Assembly: GCA_903919065.1 (NCBI GenBank) | Contig: CAIXHD010000220.1 | Location: forward strand, 1-53,630 | DNA: 53,630 nucleotides | Origin: an uncultured Bacteroidota bacterium | GTDB taxonomy: Bacteria; Bacteroidota; Bacteroidia; Bacteroidales; UBA12481 | Direction: 5' to 3' | Shown here: piece after piece, positions 20,767 through 31,348 of the stretch | Numbering within the stretch: the stretch's first letter is position 1 | Layout: each line of letters begins with the position of its first letter | Made by a program: the position numbers and the translations under genes | The notes under the pieces: model-generated | Told to the model about the DNA's origin: nothing | Databases searched by the model: none | What the model saw: the letters and a program-made list of their open reading frames with translations, nothing else

Positions 20767-22146
20767 TCAGAACAGCTGAAATTCCGCGATCGTAGGAACT
20801 TCATTGGCTTCCAGAATATTCAGGCGAAACTTTTGCGCCTTTACCGGCTTTGGAAATTTGATCTTACGATAGGAACCGATTGAAGTGCCGGAGGCGATTG
20901 TTTTCCATTCATTACCCTGATAAGCTTCTATAATAAACTTACTGACACGGTTAAACTCGCCTTCGTCAATCATGGCTGAAGTTACCGTCTTTTCGCTTCC
21001 AAAGTCGATTTCAAGCCAGCCCGACCGGCTATCATTGACGGCCCCCCAGCGCGTGGAGAAATTATTATCTGTTGCTTTAGCTGCCTCATAACCGGTCTGG
21101 GACCAGGTTGATGAAGCGGAGGCTTTGCCAATCAGCGGAACCGGAAGAGATATTTTTCCTCTGATCATATCACCAACCTCATGAAGGGTTTTAACATCAA
21201 TGGCACGTATTTCTCCTTTATAGTCCGGACCCACATCCAGGGTGAAAATATTCCTGAATTTGACTGCACCCAGATAATCGCGGTAAATATTTTCAGAGGG
21301 CATGCAGAGATTATCGTGCTCTGGCAATGAATAAAACCACATGGCTCCGCCCTTATGCCCCGGTAAAATCGGATAGGTGAATTCAGCGGCGATATAGCCT
21401 TTATAGCCTTCAGCCGCCTTATTGTATCCTGCTCCCGAAAAATCATCCAATGCCGATGGACTGCCCATTTCGCCCAGGCGGATGCGGCCGGCAGGTGTTC
21501 CGTGATTGTATCCGGGCAAACAATCGGGCTGAAATTGAGCAACCCACTTATCGGTTTCAGCATGGCTCAGGCCACCGTCACCCTGCGCATGGTCGAACCA
21601 GATATATTCTATCGGTCCGTATCCGGTGAGCAGCTCCTTAAGCTGCGCCTTCTTAATCTCTACATTGATGCCTCCGTTGGTGGAAAAAACAGCTCCGGGA
21701 AATGTCCAGTCGCCCTCCGAAAAATAGAGCGCCAGCTTTATTCCGTATTTGTCGCAGGATTTACGGAGCTTCGCCAGCACATCAATCCCTATTGGACTAT
21801 TAGTTACCTTCTTATTGGTTGTTTTAGTGTCCCACAAACAAAATCCATCGTGGTGCTTGGTCAGGAAAAGAATATAATTCATGCCGGCATCCTTCGCAAC
21901 CTGGCACCACTGGTCGGTGTTGCAACCGGTTGCCTTGAAAAAGGAAGCATCCTTTCCTTCAGTCGGGGTCCATTCCTGGCCCGAGAAAGTGCTGAACGAC
22001 CAGCAGATAAACATTCCGAACTTCATATCCGCAACTTGCTTAGAACGGATAGCGTCGCTGGTTTTTACAGGCAGTTTGTTTTGACCGTTAATCTGAAAAG
22101 CCGATAAAAAAAATAACAATAGGAAGGGCAGGATAACTTTTTTCAT
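20767..22146 (-). CDS. GH29 alpha-L-fucosidase-like with C-terminal F5/8 type C (CBM32-like) domain
   Basis: 'KFGMFICWSFSTFSGQEW', 'YILFLTKHHDGFCLWDTKTTN', 'YIWFDHAQG' (nucleophile region); C-terminal discoidin-like domain. Confidence 0.85.
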   Translation of the reverse strand: MKKVILPFLLLFFLSAFQINGQNKLPVKTSDAIRSKQVADMKFGMFICWSFSTFSGQEWTPTEGKDASFFKATGCNTDQWCQVAKDAGMNYILFLTKHHDGFCLWDTKTTNKKVTNSPIGIDVLAKLRKSCDKYGIKLALYFSEGDWTFPGAVFSTNGGINVEIKKAQLKELLTGYGPIEYIWFDHAQGDGGLSHAETDKWVAQFQPDCLPGYNHGTPAGRIRLGEMGSPSALDDFSGAGYNKAAEGYKGYIAAEFTYPILPGHKGGAMWFYSLPEHDNLCMPSENIYRDYLGAVKFRNIFTLDVGPDYKGEIRAIDVKTLHEVGDMIRGKISLPVPLIGKASASSTWSQTGYEAAKATDNNFSTRWGAVNDSRSGWLEIDFGSEKTVTSAMIDEGEFNRVSKFIIEAYQGNEWKTIASGTSIGSYRKIKFPKPVKAQKFRLNILEANEVPTIAEFQLF

Positions 22147-22213
22147 TTGTGCCTGAATTTTATTTTTGTTACTTCACCTGTGTGTGAAGATAATATGGAT
22201 TTAACAGAATAAT

Positions 22214-22780
22214 ATGAAACCGACACGACAAGAAGCTCTTTCGCTGCTGATACAATATACACATAGTGAAAGTCTGATCAAGCATGCACTTTCCGTGGAA
22301 GCGGTGATGAGACATTACGCCACATTATACGGTGAGGATGTTGAAAAATGGGGAATCATCGGACTGGTCCATGACCTTGATTACGAACAATATCCGGAAC
22401 AGCATTGTACCATGACCCGCAAAATTCTCGAGCAGGAAAAATGGCCGGAAGAATACATCCGGGCTGTGGTAAGTCATGGGTGGGGAATTTGCTCGGATAC
22501 TGAACCGATACACATCATGGAAAAGGCGCTGTATACCATCGATGAACTGACTGGGTTGGTGACGGCTTCCGTATTAATCCGGCCCTCAAAATCAATCTTT
22601 GAGCTGGAGGTTAAATCGGTAAAGAAAAAGTGGGCTATGAAGAATTTTGCTGCCGGGGCTAACCGGGAAGTCATTGAGAAGGGTGCTCTTATGATGGAAA
22701 AAGATCTCGATTTTATAATAGCAGAAACCATCGCCGGAATGAAGACAGCTGCAGCAGCCATTGGCCTGGCTGGAGAATGA
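22214..22780 (+). CDS. HD/HDIG-domain phosphohydrolase
   Basis: 'LIKHALSVEAVMRHYA...WGIIGLVHDLDYEQYPEQH...VSHGWG'. Confidence 0.85.
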   Translation: MKPTRQEALSLLIQYTHSESLIKHALSVEAVMRHYATLYGEDVEKWGIIGLVHDLDYEQYPEQHCTMTRKILEQEKWPEEYIRAVVSHGWGICSDTEPIHIMEKALYTIDELTGLVTASVLIRPSKSIFELEVKSVKKKWAMKNFAAGANREVIEKGALMMEKDLDFIIAETIAGMKTAAAAIGLAGE

Positions 22781-22782
22781 AT

Positions 22783-24378
22783 TTATCGGATGACAACTAT
22801 TTTTTGAGTTTTCAGTTGGTCCTTGGCTCTGATAAAATAGATACCATTTTCCCAGCTCCTTAGGTCAATTCTCCGAACCTGATTTGGCTCTATTTCTAAT
22901 TCCTCCATCAGTTTCCCTGAAATATCAGATATCAGGTATCGTTCTGCTTTATCAGAGTGATTCCGTATACCTAATGTTTCCCTGGCCGGATTCGGAAAAA
23001 CCTCAAATGTTGGATGATCGTTCTCCTGGTAATTTACCGAGGTTAAATCAGTGATTTCTTCAACAAAAACCGGCAATGAGGTCAAAGAAAAAGTATACGA
23101 CGCATTGGCGGAAACATAAACAGAATCGGTTTGAAAAGTTGCGGTTTCCCCATCGGCTGACAGGATTTTAGGAACCACATTTGTAATTCTGAATTTTGTG
23201 TTCCTCACAGGCCTCATGGAATAGGAAAGGTTGTTCCGACTCCACATAACATATTTATTTTCACCCTTAACCACAAATTTTACCACCCAAACCCCATTAC
23301 CGCCAACAGGATCATCGTTGTTGTCCGAAGTGATACCCTGACTTAATAAGTCAACATTAGTAAAATGTATAATGTTGTCTGATAGTAATTTGTAAGAATG
23401 GTAGGATTTCTTTTTTAAACCATTATGGTCGAGCAAACCAAATTCAGCCCAAACCGATGGAACATCGCTGCTCCAGCATCCGTGCCAGATAAACATTTCT
23501 ACTCCCTTGCTCCATGCCAGGGTGCTTCTTCTCCAAACATCAGCTGCCTGTTCATTTACCGAAGAATATCCAGGAGAAATACTTGTGTGAATGGAAGAGC
23601 ATGAACTCTCCGATAACCAAAGAGGTTTATCCTTTAATCCGAAACTGTTTTTTATATTCATGATGGAATCGATGTGCACAGGCATTGTCCACCATGAATT
23701 ATAATCGTGATAGCCAATAATATCACAGGCATTCCCGGCGCCCAACTGAAAAATGGTCCTGAACCAATCGTATTTTTTTTGCAATGGCACCCCATAAGTT
23801 CCAACAGTTGCAGGTAGAATGACTTTTACATTTGGATTGATATCCTTGATCCATCGATAATTGAACTTAAAGAATTTCACAAAATCGATAATCGGAATGC
23901 CGGCAGGATATTTGCCTTCTTCAGCTTCATTCCCCAAATCCCAGTATTTCACTGTGGAGCTGTACCGGTCGATACAGGTTTTCAGATACTCCTTGGTTTC
24001 AATGCTGTCATTTCTTGCATTCCAACCGCAGCCTGGTGTTTCGCATGCCTTCCATGGAACCTGGTATCCGATGTCGTTAACAGTAAAACTATACAGGTTA
24101 ACTGCATAGTCGAACTGGGGGTAGCCCTTAAAGACTGAATCCCTTTGACTGAAATTCCATTGGTTATTCTGGGGTTCAATTTGCGACCAGATCACATCAG
24201 CATAGGTTAATTGCCTGTAAAGCTGAGCACCGGACTGACCAATATGCTCCATGAAATTTTCGATGGAGGTCAACTCGGGGTTTCTGAACGGGAAGTTTAA
24301 TCCTAATCTTAATGGTTCCTGCGACTGCAAATTCCATGCAGCCGAAACCAGAACAATGAAAAGGCATAAGTTTTTCAT
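22783..24378 (-). CDS. Glycoside-hydrolase-like TIM-barrel protein with T9SS sorting domain
   Basis: 'YWDLGNEAEEGKYP' (acid/base-like NE), 'PLWLSESSCSS' (nucleophile-like E); C-terminus 'FPNPARETLGI...GIYFIRAKDQLKTQKIVVIR'. Confidence 0.7.
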   Translation of the reverse strand: MKNLCLFIVLVSAAWNLQSQEPLRLGLNFPFRNPELTSIENFMEHIGQSGAQLYRQLTYADVIWSQIEPQNNQWNFSQRDSVFKGYPQFDYAVNLYSFTVNDIGYQVPWKACETPGCGWNARNDSIETKEYLKTCIDRYSSTVKYWDLGNEAEEGKYPAGIPIIDFVKFFKFNYRWIKDINPNVKVILPATVGTYGVPLQKKYDWFRTIFQLGAGNACDIIGYHDYNSWWTMPVHIDSIMNIKNSFGLKDKPLWLSESSCSSIHTSISPGYSSVNEQAADVWRRSTLAWSKGVEMFIWHGCWSSDVPSVWAEFGLLDHNGLKKKSYHSYKLLSDNIIHFTNVDLLSQGITSDNNDDPVGGNGVWVVKFVVKGENKYVMWSRNNLSYSMRPVRNTKFRITNVVPKILSADGETATFQTDSVYVSANASYTFSLTSLPVFVEEITDLTSVNYQENDHPTFEVFPNPARETLGIRNHSDKAERYLISDISGKLMEELEIEPNQVRRIDLRSWENGIYFIRAKDQLKTQKIVVIR

Positions 24379-24480
24379 GGCTATTCACTAATTTAAGATA
24401 ATGCCAGACGATAGTCTGTTCTATCCTCTAAATTAGCGAATTATCAGAAAATCAACAGGGAATGCACGGAAAAATAATGA

Positions 24481-25512
24481 TTAAAATTTAGTGCTTATTA
24501 AGCTCATTATCCAGAAGCACAAAGCACCAACGAGTGCCGAAGCCGGAATAGTGAGTATCCATGCATAGATTATATTAAAGGCAGTTCTCCAGTTGATATT
24601 CGCCATATTTTTAACTGATCCTACACCGATGATGGACCCGGCAATTGTATGAGTTGTTGAAATGGGTATGCCCATGTGTGTAGCAAGGAAGATGGTAAAA
24701 GCACCTGCTGTCTCTGCACAAAAACCATGGACAGGCCTAAGGTCCGTAAGTTTCATCCCCATTGTCTTAACTATTTTCCAACCACCAAATGCTGTTCCAA
24801 CTGCCATAGCCAACTGGCAGGAAAGAATAATCCACAAGGTATCTCCACTGGACATGGAAAGCTGATGATCAGGGTTAAGCATGCCGGCCGCAACCAATAA
24901 AGCTACAATGATACCCATTGTTTTCTGGGCATCATTACCACCATGTCCCAGGGAATAGAGCGCCGCTGAAACCAGCTGACCCTTACGAAAGAGTCCGTCA
25001 ATCTTGCGTGGCCTCCACTTTCGGAACATCCAGTATACGGCCACCATAAACACAAAGGCGATGACGAATCCGATCAAGGGGGCGAGCGGGATAAAAGTGG
25101 CTGTCTGGATTATTTTCTCCCAGCGGATAATATCCGGACCCTTGAACATTAACCCTGCGCCGGTTAACCCGCCGATCAGGGCATGCGATGAACTGGTTGG
25201 CAAACCAAACCACCAGGTGATCAAATCCCAGACAATAGCTCCGAGCAACCCCGCCAAAACCACGTAAATGAATGCTGAATTTGACGCATCGATTATGATT
25301 ATTTTGGAAATTGTATTCGCCACTTTTGGAGCAAATACGAACATGGCAATGAAATTAAAAAATGCAGCCCAGAGAACAGCCAGTCGTGGAGAAAGAACAC
25401 GGGTAGAAACAATGGTCGCTACCGAATTAGCGGCATCATGAAATCCGTTAATGACATCAAAGATCAGTGCTGTCGCAACAACCACTATAACAATAAGCAA
25501 CATTGAATCCAT
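24481..25512 (-). CDS. pit: Inorganic phosphate transporter, PiT family
   Basis: 'DVINGFHDAANSVATIVSTRVLSP' and 'GGNDAQKTMGIIV' duplicated PiT signatures. Confidence 0.93.
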   Translation of the reverse strand: MDSMLLIVIVVVATALIFDVINGFHDAANSVATIVSTRVLSPRLAVLWAAFFNFIAMFVFAPKVANTISKIIIIDASNSAFIYVVLAGLLGAIVWDLITWWFGLPTSSSHALIGGLTGAGLMFKGPDIIRWEKIIQTATFIPLAPLIGFVIAFVFMVAVYWMFRKWRPRKIDGLFRKGQLVSAALYSLGHGGNDAQKTMGIIVALLVAAGMLNPDHQLSMSSGDTLWIILSCQLAMAVGTAFGGWKIVKTMGMKLTDLRPVHGFCAETAGAFTIFLATHMGIPISTTHTIAGSIIGVGSVKNMANINWRTAFNIIYAWILTIPASALVGALCFWIMSLISTKF

Positions 25513-25550
25513 GAGGGAGAAACTACTTTAAGTGTTCCCAAAGATAAATG

Positions 25551-25611
25551 AATATTAACCGAATGGTTAGGCAATACTATCAAATTGTTAATTTTTTGAT
25601 AAATGGTTAGC
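25551..25611 (-). promoter_or_regulatory. Pho-box-like direct repeats upstream of PiT gene
   Basis: Minus strand contains CCTAACCATTCGGTTAATATT and TTAACAATTTG, 39-99 bp upstream of the PiT ATG. Confidence 0.45.
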
Positions 25612-25632
25612 AGTTATAAAATGTGAACCGTT

Positions 25633-27183
25633 TTAGTTGGGAACGGTAAAATAGAAGGTGCTGCCTTTCCCGACTTTCGATTCAACCCATATTTTACCGC
25701 CCAGTTTCTCGACGAGGCTTTTTGAAATGGCCAGCCCCAACCCGTTTCCCTCTGTTTTTCGCTTAGACATTCTTTGAATCTGGTGGAATCTATTGAAAAT
25801 CTTTTCAAGGTTATCCTCACTGATGCCGATACCCGTATCAGAAACATAAAATTCTCCTGAATTCAGGTTGCTTTTGTAACCAATTGTTACAGAGCCTGCT
25901 TCTGTAAATTTTATGGCATTGCCGACCAGGTTTGTCAGTATCTGTTTAACCTTATTTATGTCACTTGAAATTTTATGGTCACTACATAAAGGATCAAAAT
26001 CCTGATGTAAATTGATTTTTTTTGGTACCGCCTGATACGCTAATTCTTCGACGATTCCCTGAATGAGTTTTTGGGGCTCAAACTGGCTCATCAGTATTTC
26101 GATCTGACCGGTTTCAATTTTTGACAAGTCGAGAATGTCGGATATCATCTGAAGCAGTTGATCACCATTTTCCTGGATAATCCGATTGTATTTCTGCCTC
26201 AGGAAGTCATCAGTTTCAGCCTCTGCCAGCAATTCCGAAAACCCGAGAATACTATTTAAAGGAGTCCTGATCTCGTGCGACATATTTGCCAGAAAAGCAC
26301 TTTTTAGCCGGTCACTTTCCTCCGCCTTTTCCTTTGAAATTAAAAGTTCCTCATTGACCTTCTTAATTTTTTCATTGCTTTCAATCAGCTCTTCGTTCAG
26401 CAAGGCGAAATTTTCATTCTGTTGCCTTAATTCTTCTGAAATCAAGGTGCTATTCTTATATAACCTGGCATTTTCAATAGCCAGCGCTGCTTGTCCCGAG
26501 AATGTCTGATATGTATTTATTTCATTCTCAGTAAAGGAGTGATGTCGACCCACTGTACCCAGAATAATTGTTCCCACCGGTCTGCTTTCAATAATCAGCG
26601 GGATATAAATGACCGAGCGCAAGCCTCTGAACTGAACCACCTTCAATTCTGCTTCTGAAAGGATGGCCTTTGAGGTATCGGGCAGCACAACAGGTTGCTT
26701 TTCATTCAGAGATTTTTGAATGTGCGGATGGTTAATCAGCAAGTCAGTACGTAATATTTCCGGAAAATCAGTTGGCAACGGCGGCGTGGTTGCACCAAGG
26801 TAAAGTTTTTCATCTTCGTGGAGATAGATGGCCCCGGTGTCCAGATTAGCCAGGTGTGTTGATTCATCAACAATGATTTGAAGAACCGAATCTAAATCAA
26901 TAGTCGAGATCATAGCAGAATTAACATCCAGCAGGGAATGCAGATTCTTTGAATAATTATTTAAAACATCAATCTGAAGTTTTTTCCTTCTCCACAATAA
27001 AAAGCCGAAAAAACCAGAAAGGCAACCCAGTACAAAGGGAGTTATAAAATGATGCAATTTGCTCAGGGAAATCCATATAGGAATACTGTGGCTTAAATCT
27101 TCCAGCGTCGTCCCGAGCAGACTGAGAATAAAGCCACCAAAAAAGCCCCAAAAAATGTAAATTCCAGCGGGTTTCCTGTTCAT
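25633..27183 (-). CDS. Membrane-associated GAF-domain sensor histidine kinase
   Basis: 'FLANMSHEIRTPLNSILGFSELL' H-box; 'DTGIGISEDNLEKIFNRFHQIQRMSKRKTEGNGLGLAISKSLVEKLGGKIWVES'. Confidence 0.92.
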   Translation of the reverse strand: MNRKPAGIYIFWGFFGGFILSLLGTTLEDLSHSIPIWISLSKLHHFITPFVLGCLSGFFGFLLWRRKKLQIDVLNNYSKNLHSLLDVNSAMISTIDLDSVLQIIVDESTHLANLDTGAIYLHEDEKLYLGATTPPLPTDFPEILRTDLLINHPHIQKSLNEKQPVVLPDTSKAILSEAELKVVQFRGLRSVIYIPLIIESRPVGTIILGTVGRHHSFTENEINTYQTFSGQAALAIENARLYKNSTLISEELRQQNENFALLNEELIESNEKIKKVNEELLISKEKAEESDRLKSAFLANMSHEIRTPLNSILGFSELLAEAETDDFLRQKYNRIIQENGDQLLQMISDILDLSKIETGQIEILMSQFEPQKLIQGIVEELAYQAVPKKINLHQDFDPLCSDHKISSDINKVKQILTNLVGNAIKFTEAGSVTIGYKSNLNSGEFYVSDTGIGISEDNLEKIFNRFHQIQRMSKRKTEGNGLGLAISKSLVEKLGGKIWVESKVGKGSTFYFTVPN

Positions 27184-27228
27184 ATTCTTTTAATCAAGGC
27201 GATGATCGAAAGATACAATTTTTCAGCG

Positions 27229-27858
27229 TTACTTGTTTTCCAGTCGCTTCCTGAGCCCTAATATGCTGCTGACAGGGGATTGAATAAGGAGCTTGTTTGA
27301 TAACCATCCCGGAATTTTCCCCGCGGGATCTATATAACCCTCGAACACCACATGGGTCGAATTTTCGCCGGCCGGTGTGATTGTCCATTTTTGCCGGTAA
27401 TCCCTGATACGAACCTGATCATCGTCGCCGGGAATACCACTGCTTAACGCGACCGATGTAATAGTATAAACTCTTTTTGCCTCATCAATGACCACAGTCA
27501 CTTCAGCATAAAGGTCTCGATTTGACACCGGCCAGGGAGAATCATAAACCATATAGTATTTGGCACGCTTGTTTTTTTCATAAGACAGCACCTTAATATC
27601 TATAAGGTTCTCATCCCACCATTCGATATGATTAACATCCTCAACCACAGAGAACACCTTTTCCACAGGTGCATTGATAACGGTGACGCCCTTAAATTCT
27701 TTGAGTGCCTTCCCTGCCTCCTGTCGTGTATAAATCTTAATCCCATCTTCCTCCTTCACAAATTCCCAGGACTGGGCTGACAAGGTGCTTACAAGTCCCT
27801 GGATAAGGAACAGCAGGCCAATTATATATCTCAAAAGCCACTTCAAGTTGAGTACCAA
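27229..27858 (-). CDS. START/lipid-binding domain protein
   Basis: 'WEFVKEEDGIKIYTRQEAGKALKEFKGVTVINAPVEKVFSVVEDVNHIEWWDENL'; initiates at TTG. Confidence 0.75.
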   Translation of the reverse strand: MVLNLKWLLRYIIGLLFLIQGLVSTLSAQSWEFVKEEDGIKIYTRQEAGKALKEFKGVTVINAPVEKVFSVVEDVNHIEWWDENLIDIKVLSYEKNKRAKYYMVYDSPWPVSNRDLYAEVTVVIDEAKRVYTITSVALSSGIPGDDDQVRIRDYRQKWTITPAGENSTHVVFEGYIDPAGKIPGWLSNKLLIQSPVSSILGLRKRLENK

Positions 27859-27904
27859 TATATTTACTTAAAAGAAAACGATAGAATGATGTAAAGATTG
27901 TACT

Positions 27905-29074
27905 CTATTCCAACACTTTGATGTCAAGTAACAAACAAGCTGTTCTCAGCAATTTGCTGCAGTCGCCGGGAAAAATAAGGTGATGGTTGCCGAGTGGACT
28001 TTGCTTAAGTAATAAAACCTCATTTTCAGTGAGCTTCACTTCTATCTGCGTGCGGCAGGCGGTATCGGATTGCGGCCGTCCAATAATGCTTGTTACCGCA
28101 ATAAAAACCTTACTCAGATTATTATCAAAACGAAAAATGGTAACCTGATCACCCTTGAATTTGCCAGCGATGGCAGTACCTTTTCCAGTTTCGAAATGGG
28201 TCTTTATAGAAAATTCGGATACCAAACCGGGGTCTATGGTGCAATGCGAAAAAAGACAAACATCACTGGTGACTTTGTTGATGTTTGCTATCCAGGGAAT
28301 TATACCGGTAAGTTCCTTGCAAACCATCATTCCCACAATGGAAGTAATGTCACCTTCACATCCTGCCGGAATACCTTCATGATTGAACCTGGCTAATGGC
28401 AGGCAGGCAGTAACACCGTCCTTTTGTACAAGCGGAAAACACTCTACAGTGATGGCATCCAGCTGCCATTTTTGAATGGTTTCTGATAAAAGCTCGCTTA
28501 CTTTTGATGTTTCGGTAAGATCAAAATGCTTTTCATCAGGGAAAGATTTTAGAAATGAACCGGAGGTTTTGTATTCAGAAAAATGTGCCAATTTATTCCA
28601 TGGGATTTCGATCAATTCAATTCCAAGTTTCTTTTCGAGCAGATCAGATGGGATCGACGATGAAATTAGCCAGTCTGAAACATGCCCGATAAGCCCGACC
28701 TTCTTCCCGGCTAAGCTTATCAATGCTTGTTTTACTTTAAGAAAGTCCTCAAGAACTGCACGAGTTTCTGACTCCTCTTCATCCAGCAGCATTGATGGAA
28801 TATTCATAGAGTTCAGCCAGGCTTTAACTTCAGTAGCAGATGCGTAAGAGTTATCGTGTTGAGAGCCGATAAGCAGGCAAAACCTACCTTTTGCAACCTG
28901 CTCAATCGCAAGTTGCTCTGAGCCTCCACTAAGAAAAAACAAGACATCAGGATTGCTTTCGGTCAGCACAAAGTTTTCGGCTGGAATCATTTTCACTAGT
29001 CGGGCAACCGCATTCTGAAAAACAGTTTCCGGGGCTCCCTGAAATGCTAAGAGCTTAATATTTAATTTATTCAC
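27905..29074 (-). CDS. L-fucose isomerase-like protein
   Basis: 'GLIGHVSDWLI', 'GIPAGCEGDITSIVGMMVCKELTG' and 'CLFSHCTIDP' resemble FucI-like proteins. Confidence 0.7.
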   Translation of the reverse strand: MNKLNIKLLAFQGAPETVFQNAVARLVKMIPAENFVLTESNPDVLFFLSGGSEQLAIEQVAKGRFCLLIGSQHDNSYASATEVKAWLNSMNIPSMLLDEEESETRAVLEDFLKVKQALISLAGKKVGLIGHVSDWLISSSIPSDLLEKKLGIELIEIPWNKLAHFSEYKTSGSFLKSFPDEKHFDLTETSKVSELLSETIQKWQLDAITVECFPLVQKDGVTACLPLARFNHEGIPAGCEGDITSIVGMMVCKELTGIIPWIANINKVTSDVCLFSHCTIDPGLVSEFSIKTHFETGKGTAIAGKFKGDQVTIFRFDNNLSKVFIAVTSIIGRPQSDTACRTQIEVKLTENEVLLLKQSPLGNHHLIFPGDCSKLLRTACLLLDIKVLE

Positions 29075-29239
29075 AGGATTGACCTTCTAGATTGTTTAGG
29101 TGTAAAAGTAAAAATTAATGACGTGCTTTTTGCCATCATTTTAACCACTGATTTTATATGATTGGTCAAATACTTTACTCACTGCACCTTTTGATCTGCC
29201 TGCAAAACCTAACTTCGTTAATTATTAAACAACCACAAA

Positions 29240-30925
29240 ATGATCAGGAATTTTTCACTTCTGGCTCTAAGCCTTCTAATGGTATTTAACCTGAGCGGAC
29301 AACAAAAATCAAAAAAAATTGCCGACAAATATCAGGACAACCTGCCGGCAGTATTTCAGAACCGATTAAAGCCAGACAAATCAGCACCAATGGAGAGATC
29401 CATGACATTAAAATCATTGGCTTCCTATAAACAACAAATGGACTCCCTCGAATGGAAGAGAATCCGATCGGCAGAAGTTGGCCTGCAAACAATCAATAAG
29501 GGATGGTTTGCTTACGACTCAGAAGGAAGACGAATTCTTTCCCTGGTGTATACGTGCAATACGATGGATGACGAGTACGAATGGCAAAAGGATACAACAA
29601 CCTTTAATGCCAGCGGAAAACCAACCTTTGAGGCCTTCTATAACCGCAAGCTGGAAACTGATCCCTGGGAGACCTGGTGGGAGACCAGAATTTTTTATGA
29701 TGCCGGCGGCAACGATACCCTGATACTGGAAGGAAATAATTACAAAGAAGTGAAAACCTGGGAATCCAACATCTGGACCGGTTCCATAACCTATGCCCTG
29801 AATGATTCAACAGGATTATGGGAAAAAGCTTACAAAACTGACCTGGAATATGATTCCGATGGAAATCTGTTAACCAGTTCAAGGTATGGCTGGTCGTTTG
29901 AAACAGGCGATTGGGTGCAAACCGGCCAGGAGGAATTTGCCTATGATGCCCAAAGAAATCAAACCTTAAGAGTGAACTACTATTACGATGCTGATACCCA
30001 TACCTGGTCTTGTAATAACAGGGAAGAAAGAGCTTTTGACAGCCATGGTAACGAGACCCTGTACATCAATTACGGATGGTACTACCCGTCGATGGAATTT
30101 GGGCCTCAAAGAAAAGTTATCCGGATATTCGACACAACGGATCAGATGCTTGAAGAAGCCAGTTACTTCTGGAATACCGAAGGCAATCAGTGGATTCCAA
30201 GCTACAAAACAATCCAGATGTTCGACACAAAAGGGCACCTGACCGAAAGTTTATACCTCAGCTGGGATGGTGATAACAATCAATGGACTCCCGACTCAAA
30301 GACTCTGTCTACCTTCGATGTAAACGGTAACGAAATCCTGACGCTATTTTTGGGCTACAATTCATCGACAAGCATCTGGACGGAATACTACCGGACAGAA
30401 CAGATCTTTGAAGCTGACGGTGACATATTGGAAACCTTGTCACTCGGAGCAAAGGATTCATCAGGGCAATACACTTCTAAATACAAACACGAATACTCAT
30501 ACAACCACTCATTTTATAGCAGTGAGGCAGCTGTTCCATTCGAATGGAACAGTTTTCCACCCATTCATATGATCGTGGGCGTTGTAACCATGAAATGGGA
30601 TCAAACATCAGGAACCTGGACGAAATTTCAGAGCCATGATTACTGGTACTCCGATTTTAAAGGAAGCAGCAGCATCCCTGAAACTCCTCTGGCTTCCATC
30701 CGCGTATTCCCGAATCCAGTATCGGATGTCATCTTTATAGATTCAGATCAGTCATCGGCACCATTTTATTTCGAGCTGTCAGACATAACAGGCAAAAAGG
30801 TGATATCCAAAAAGCTGATTGGTATACGAAATCAGGTACAATTGAGTGAATTACCCGGTGGATTGTATTTGTACCGAATCATCATGAACGGTGAATCCTA
30901 TAGCGGGAAGGTGGTAAAAAGATAA
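29240..30925 (+). CDS. T9SS type-A sorting protein with YDxxGN...W repeats, paralog of 11159-12553
   Basis: MIRNFSLLALSLLMVFNLSGQQKS start; many [YF]DxxGN...W units; C-terminus 'FPNPVSDVIFID...GLYLYRIIMNGESYSGKVVKR'. Confidence 0.8.
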   Translation: MIRNFSLLALSLLMVFNLSGQQKSKKIADKYQDNLPAVFQNRLKPDKSAPMERSMTLKSLASYKQQMDSLEWKRIRSAEVGLQTINKGWFAYDSEGRRILSLVYTCNTMDDEYEWQKDTTTFNASGKPTFEAFYNRKLETDPWETWWETRIFYDAGGNDTLILEGNNYKEVKTWESNIWTGSITYALNDSTGLWEKAYKTDLEYDSDGNLLTSSRYGWSFETGDWVQTGQEEFAYDAQRNQTLRVNYYYDADTHTWSCNNREERAFDSHGNETLYINYGWYYPSMEFGPQRKVIRIFDTTDQMLEEASYFWNTEGNQWIPSYKTIQMFDTKGHLTESLYLSWDGDNNQWTPDSKTLSTFDVNGNEILTLFLGYNSSTSIWTEYYRTEQIFEADGDILETLSLGAKDSSGQYTSKYKHEYSYNHSFYSSEAAVPFEWNSFPPIHMIVGVVTMKWDQTSGTWTKFQSHDYWYSDFKGSSSIPETPLASIRVFPNPVSDVIFIDSDQSSAPFYFELSDITGKKVISKKLIGIRNQVQLSELPGGLYLYRIIMNGESYSGKVVKR

Positions 30926-31045
30926 AACCATTTGAATTAGGATGGCCTGTTAATGAAATAGCAGTTCTTGTTTTAAACAAACTGTTCCGGCTATTGTATA
31001 ATAAGTAACACATCTGTTTTACTTAATGAATTCAATACAAACGCC

Positions 31046-31291
31046 ATGAAAAACCAGACTAATCCAAAATTGTTCGCATTAGCAATTTTATCAGGAATGT
31101 TCCTTTTTCTTTCCTTCACCAAATCGGAAGTGAAAGAAAATCTCACCACGGCAAAATCCCAGTCGGAGCAACCAGCTAAAGTGAAAATTACCAAAGCCGA
31201 ACAGGAGTACTGGATTCGCTGGAGAAACCAGTTTGTATGGACAGTGGGTGGACCCGCTTCCACATTATTGCCAAGTAAGCCTGGCTGTTAG
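31046..31291 (+). CDS. Small exported protein of unknown function
   Basis: 81-aa ORF with an N-terminal hydrophobic segment (LFALAILSGMFLFLSF); no recognised homology. Confidence 0.45.
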   Translation: MKNQTNPKLFALAILSGMFLFLSFTKSEVKENLTTAKSQSEQPAKVKITKAEQEYWIRWRNQFVWTVGGPASTLLPSKPGC

Positions 31292-31348
31292 AATAAATAG
31301 CGGAGCCAATTGTGTAAATTGCTATCGAAAACAAACTTTGATTTGTTT

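Noticed and set aside
21502-22107. 201-aa ORF opposite the fucosidase
   Set aside because: Antisense to well-supported GH29 coding sequence; no features.
31046-31291. Small exported ORF considered as a fourth RiPP precursor
   Set aside because: No NHLP-like leader, no GG cleavage motif, different strand and ~1 kb from the RiPP operon.
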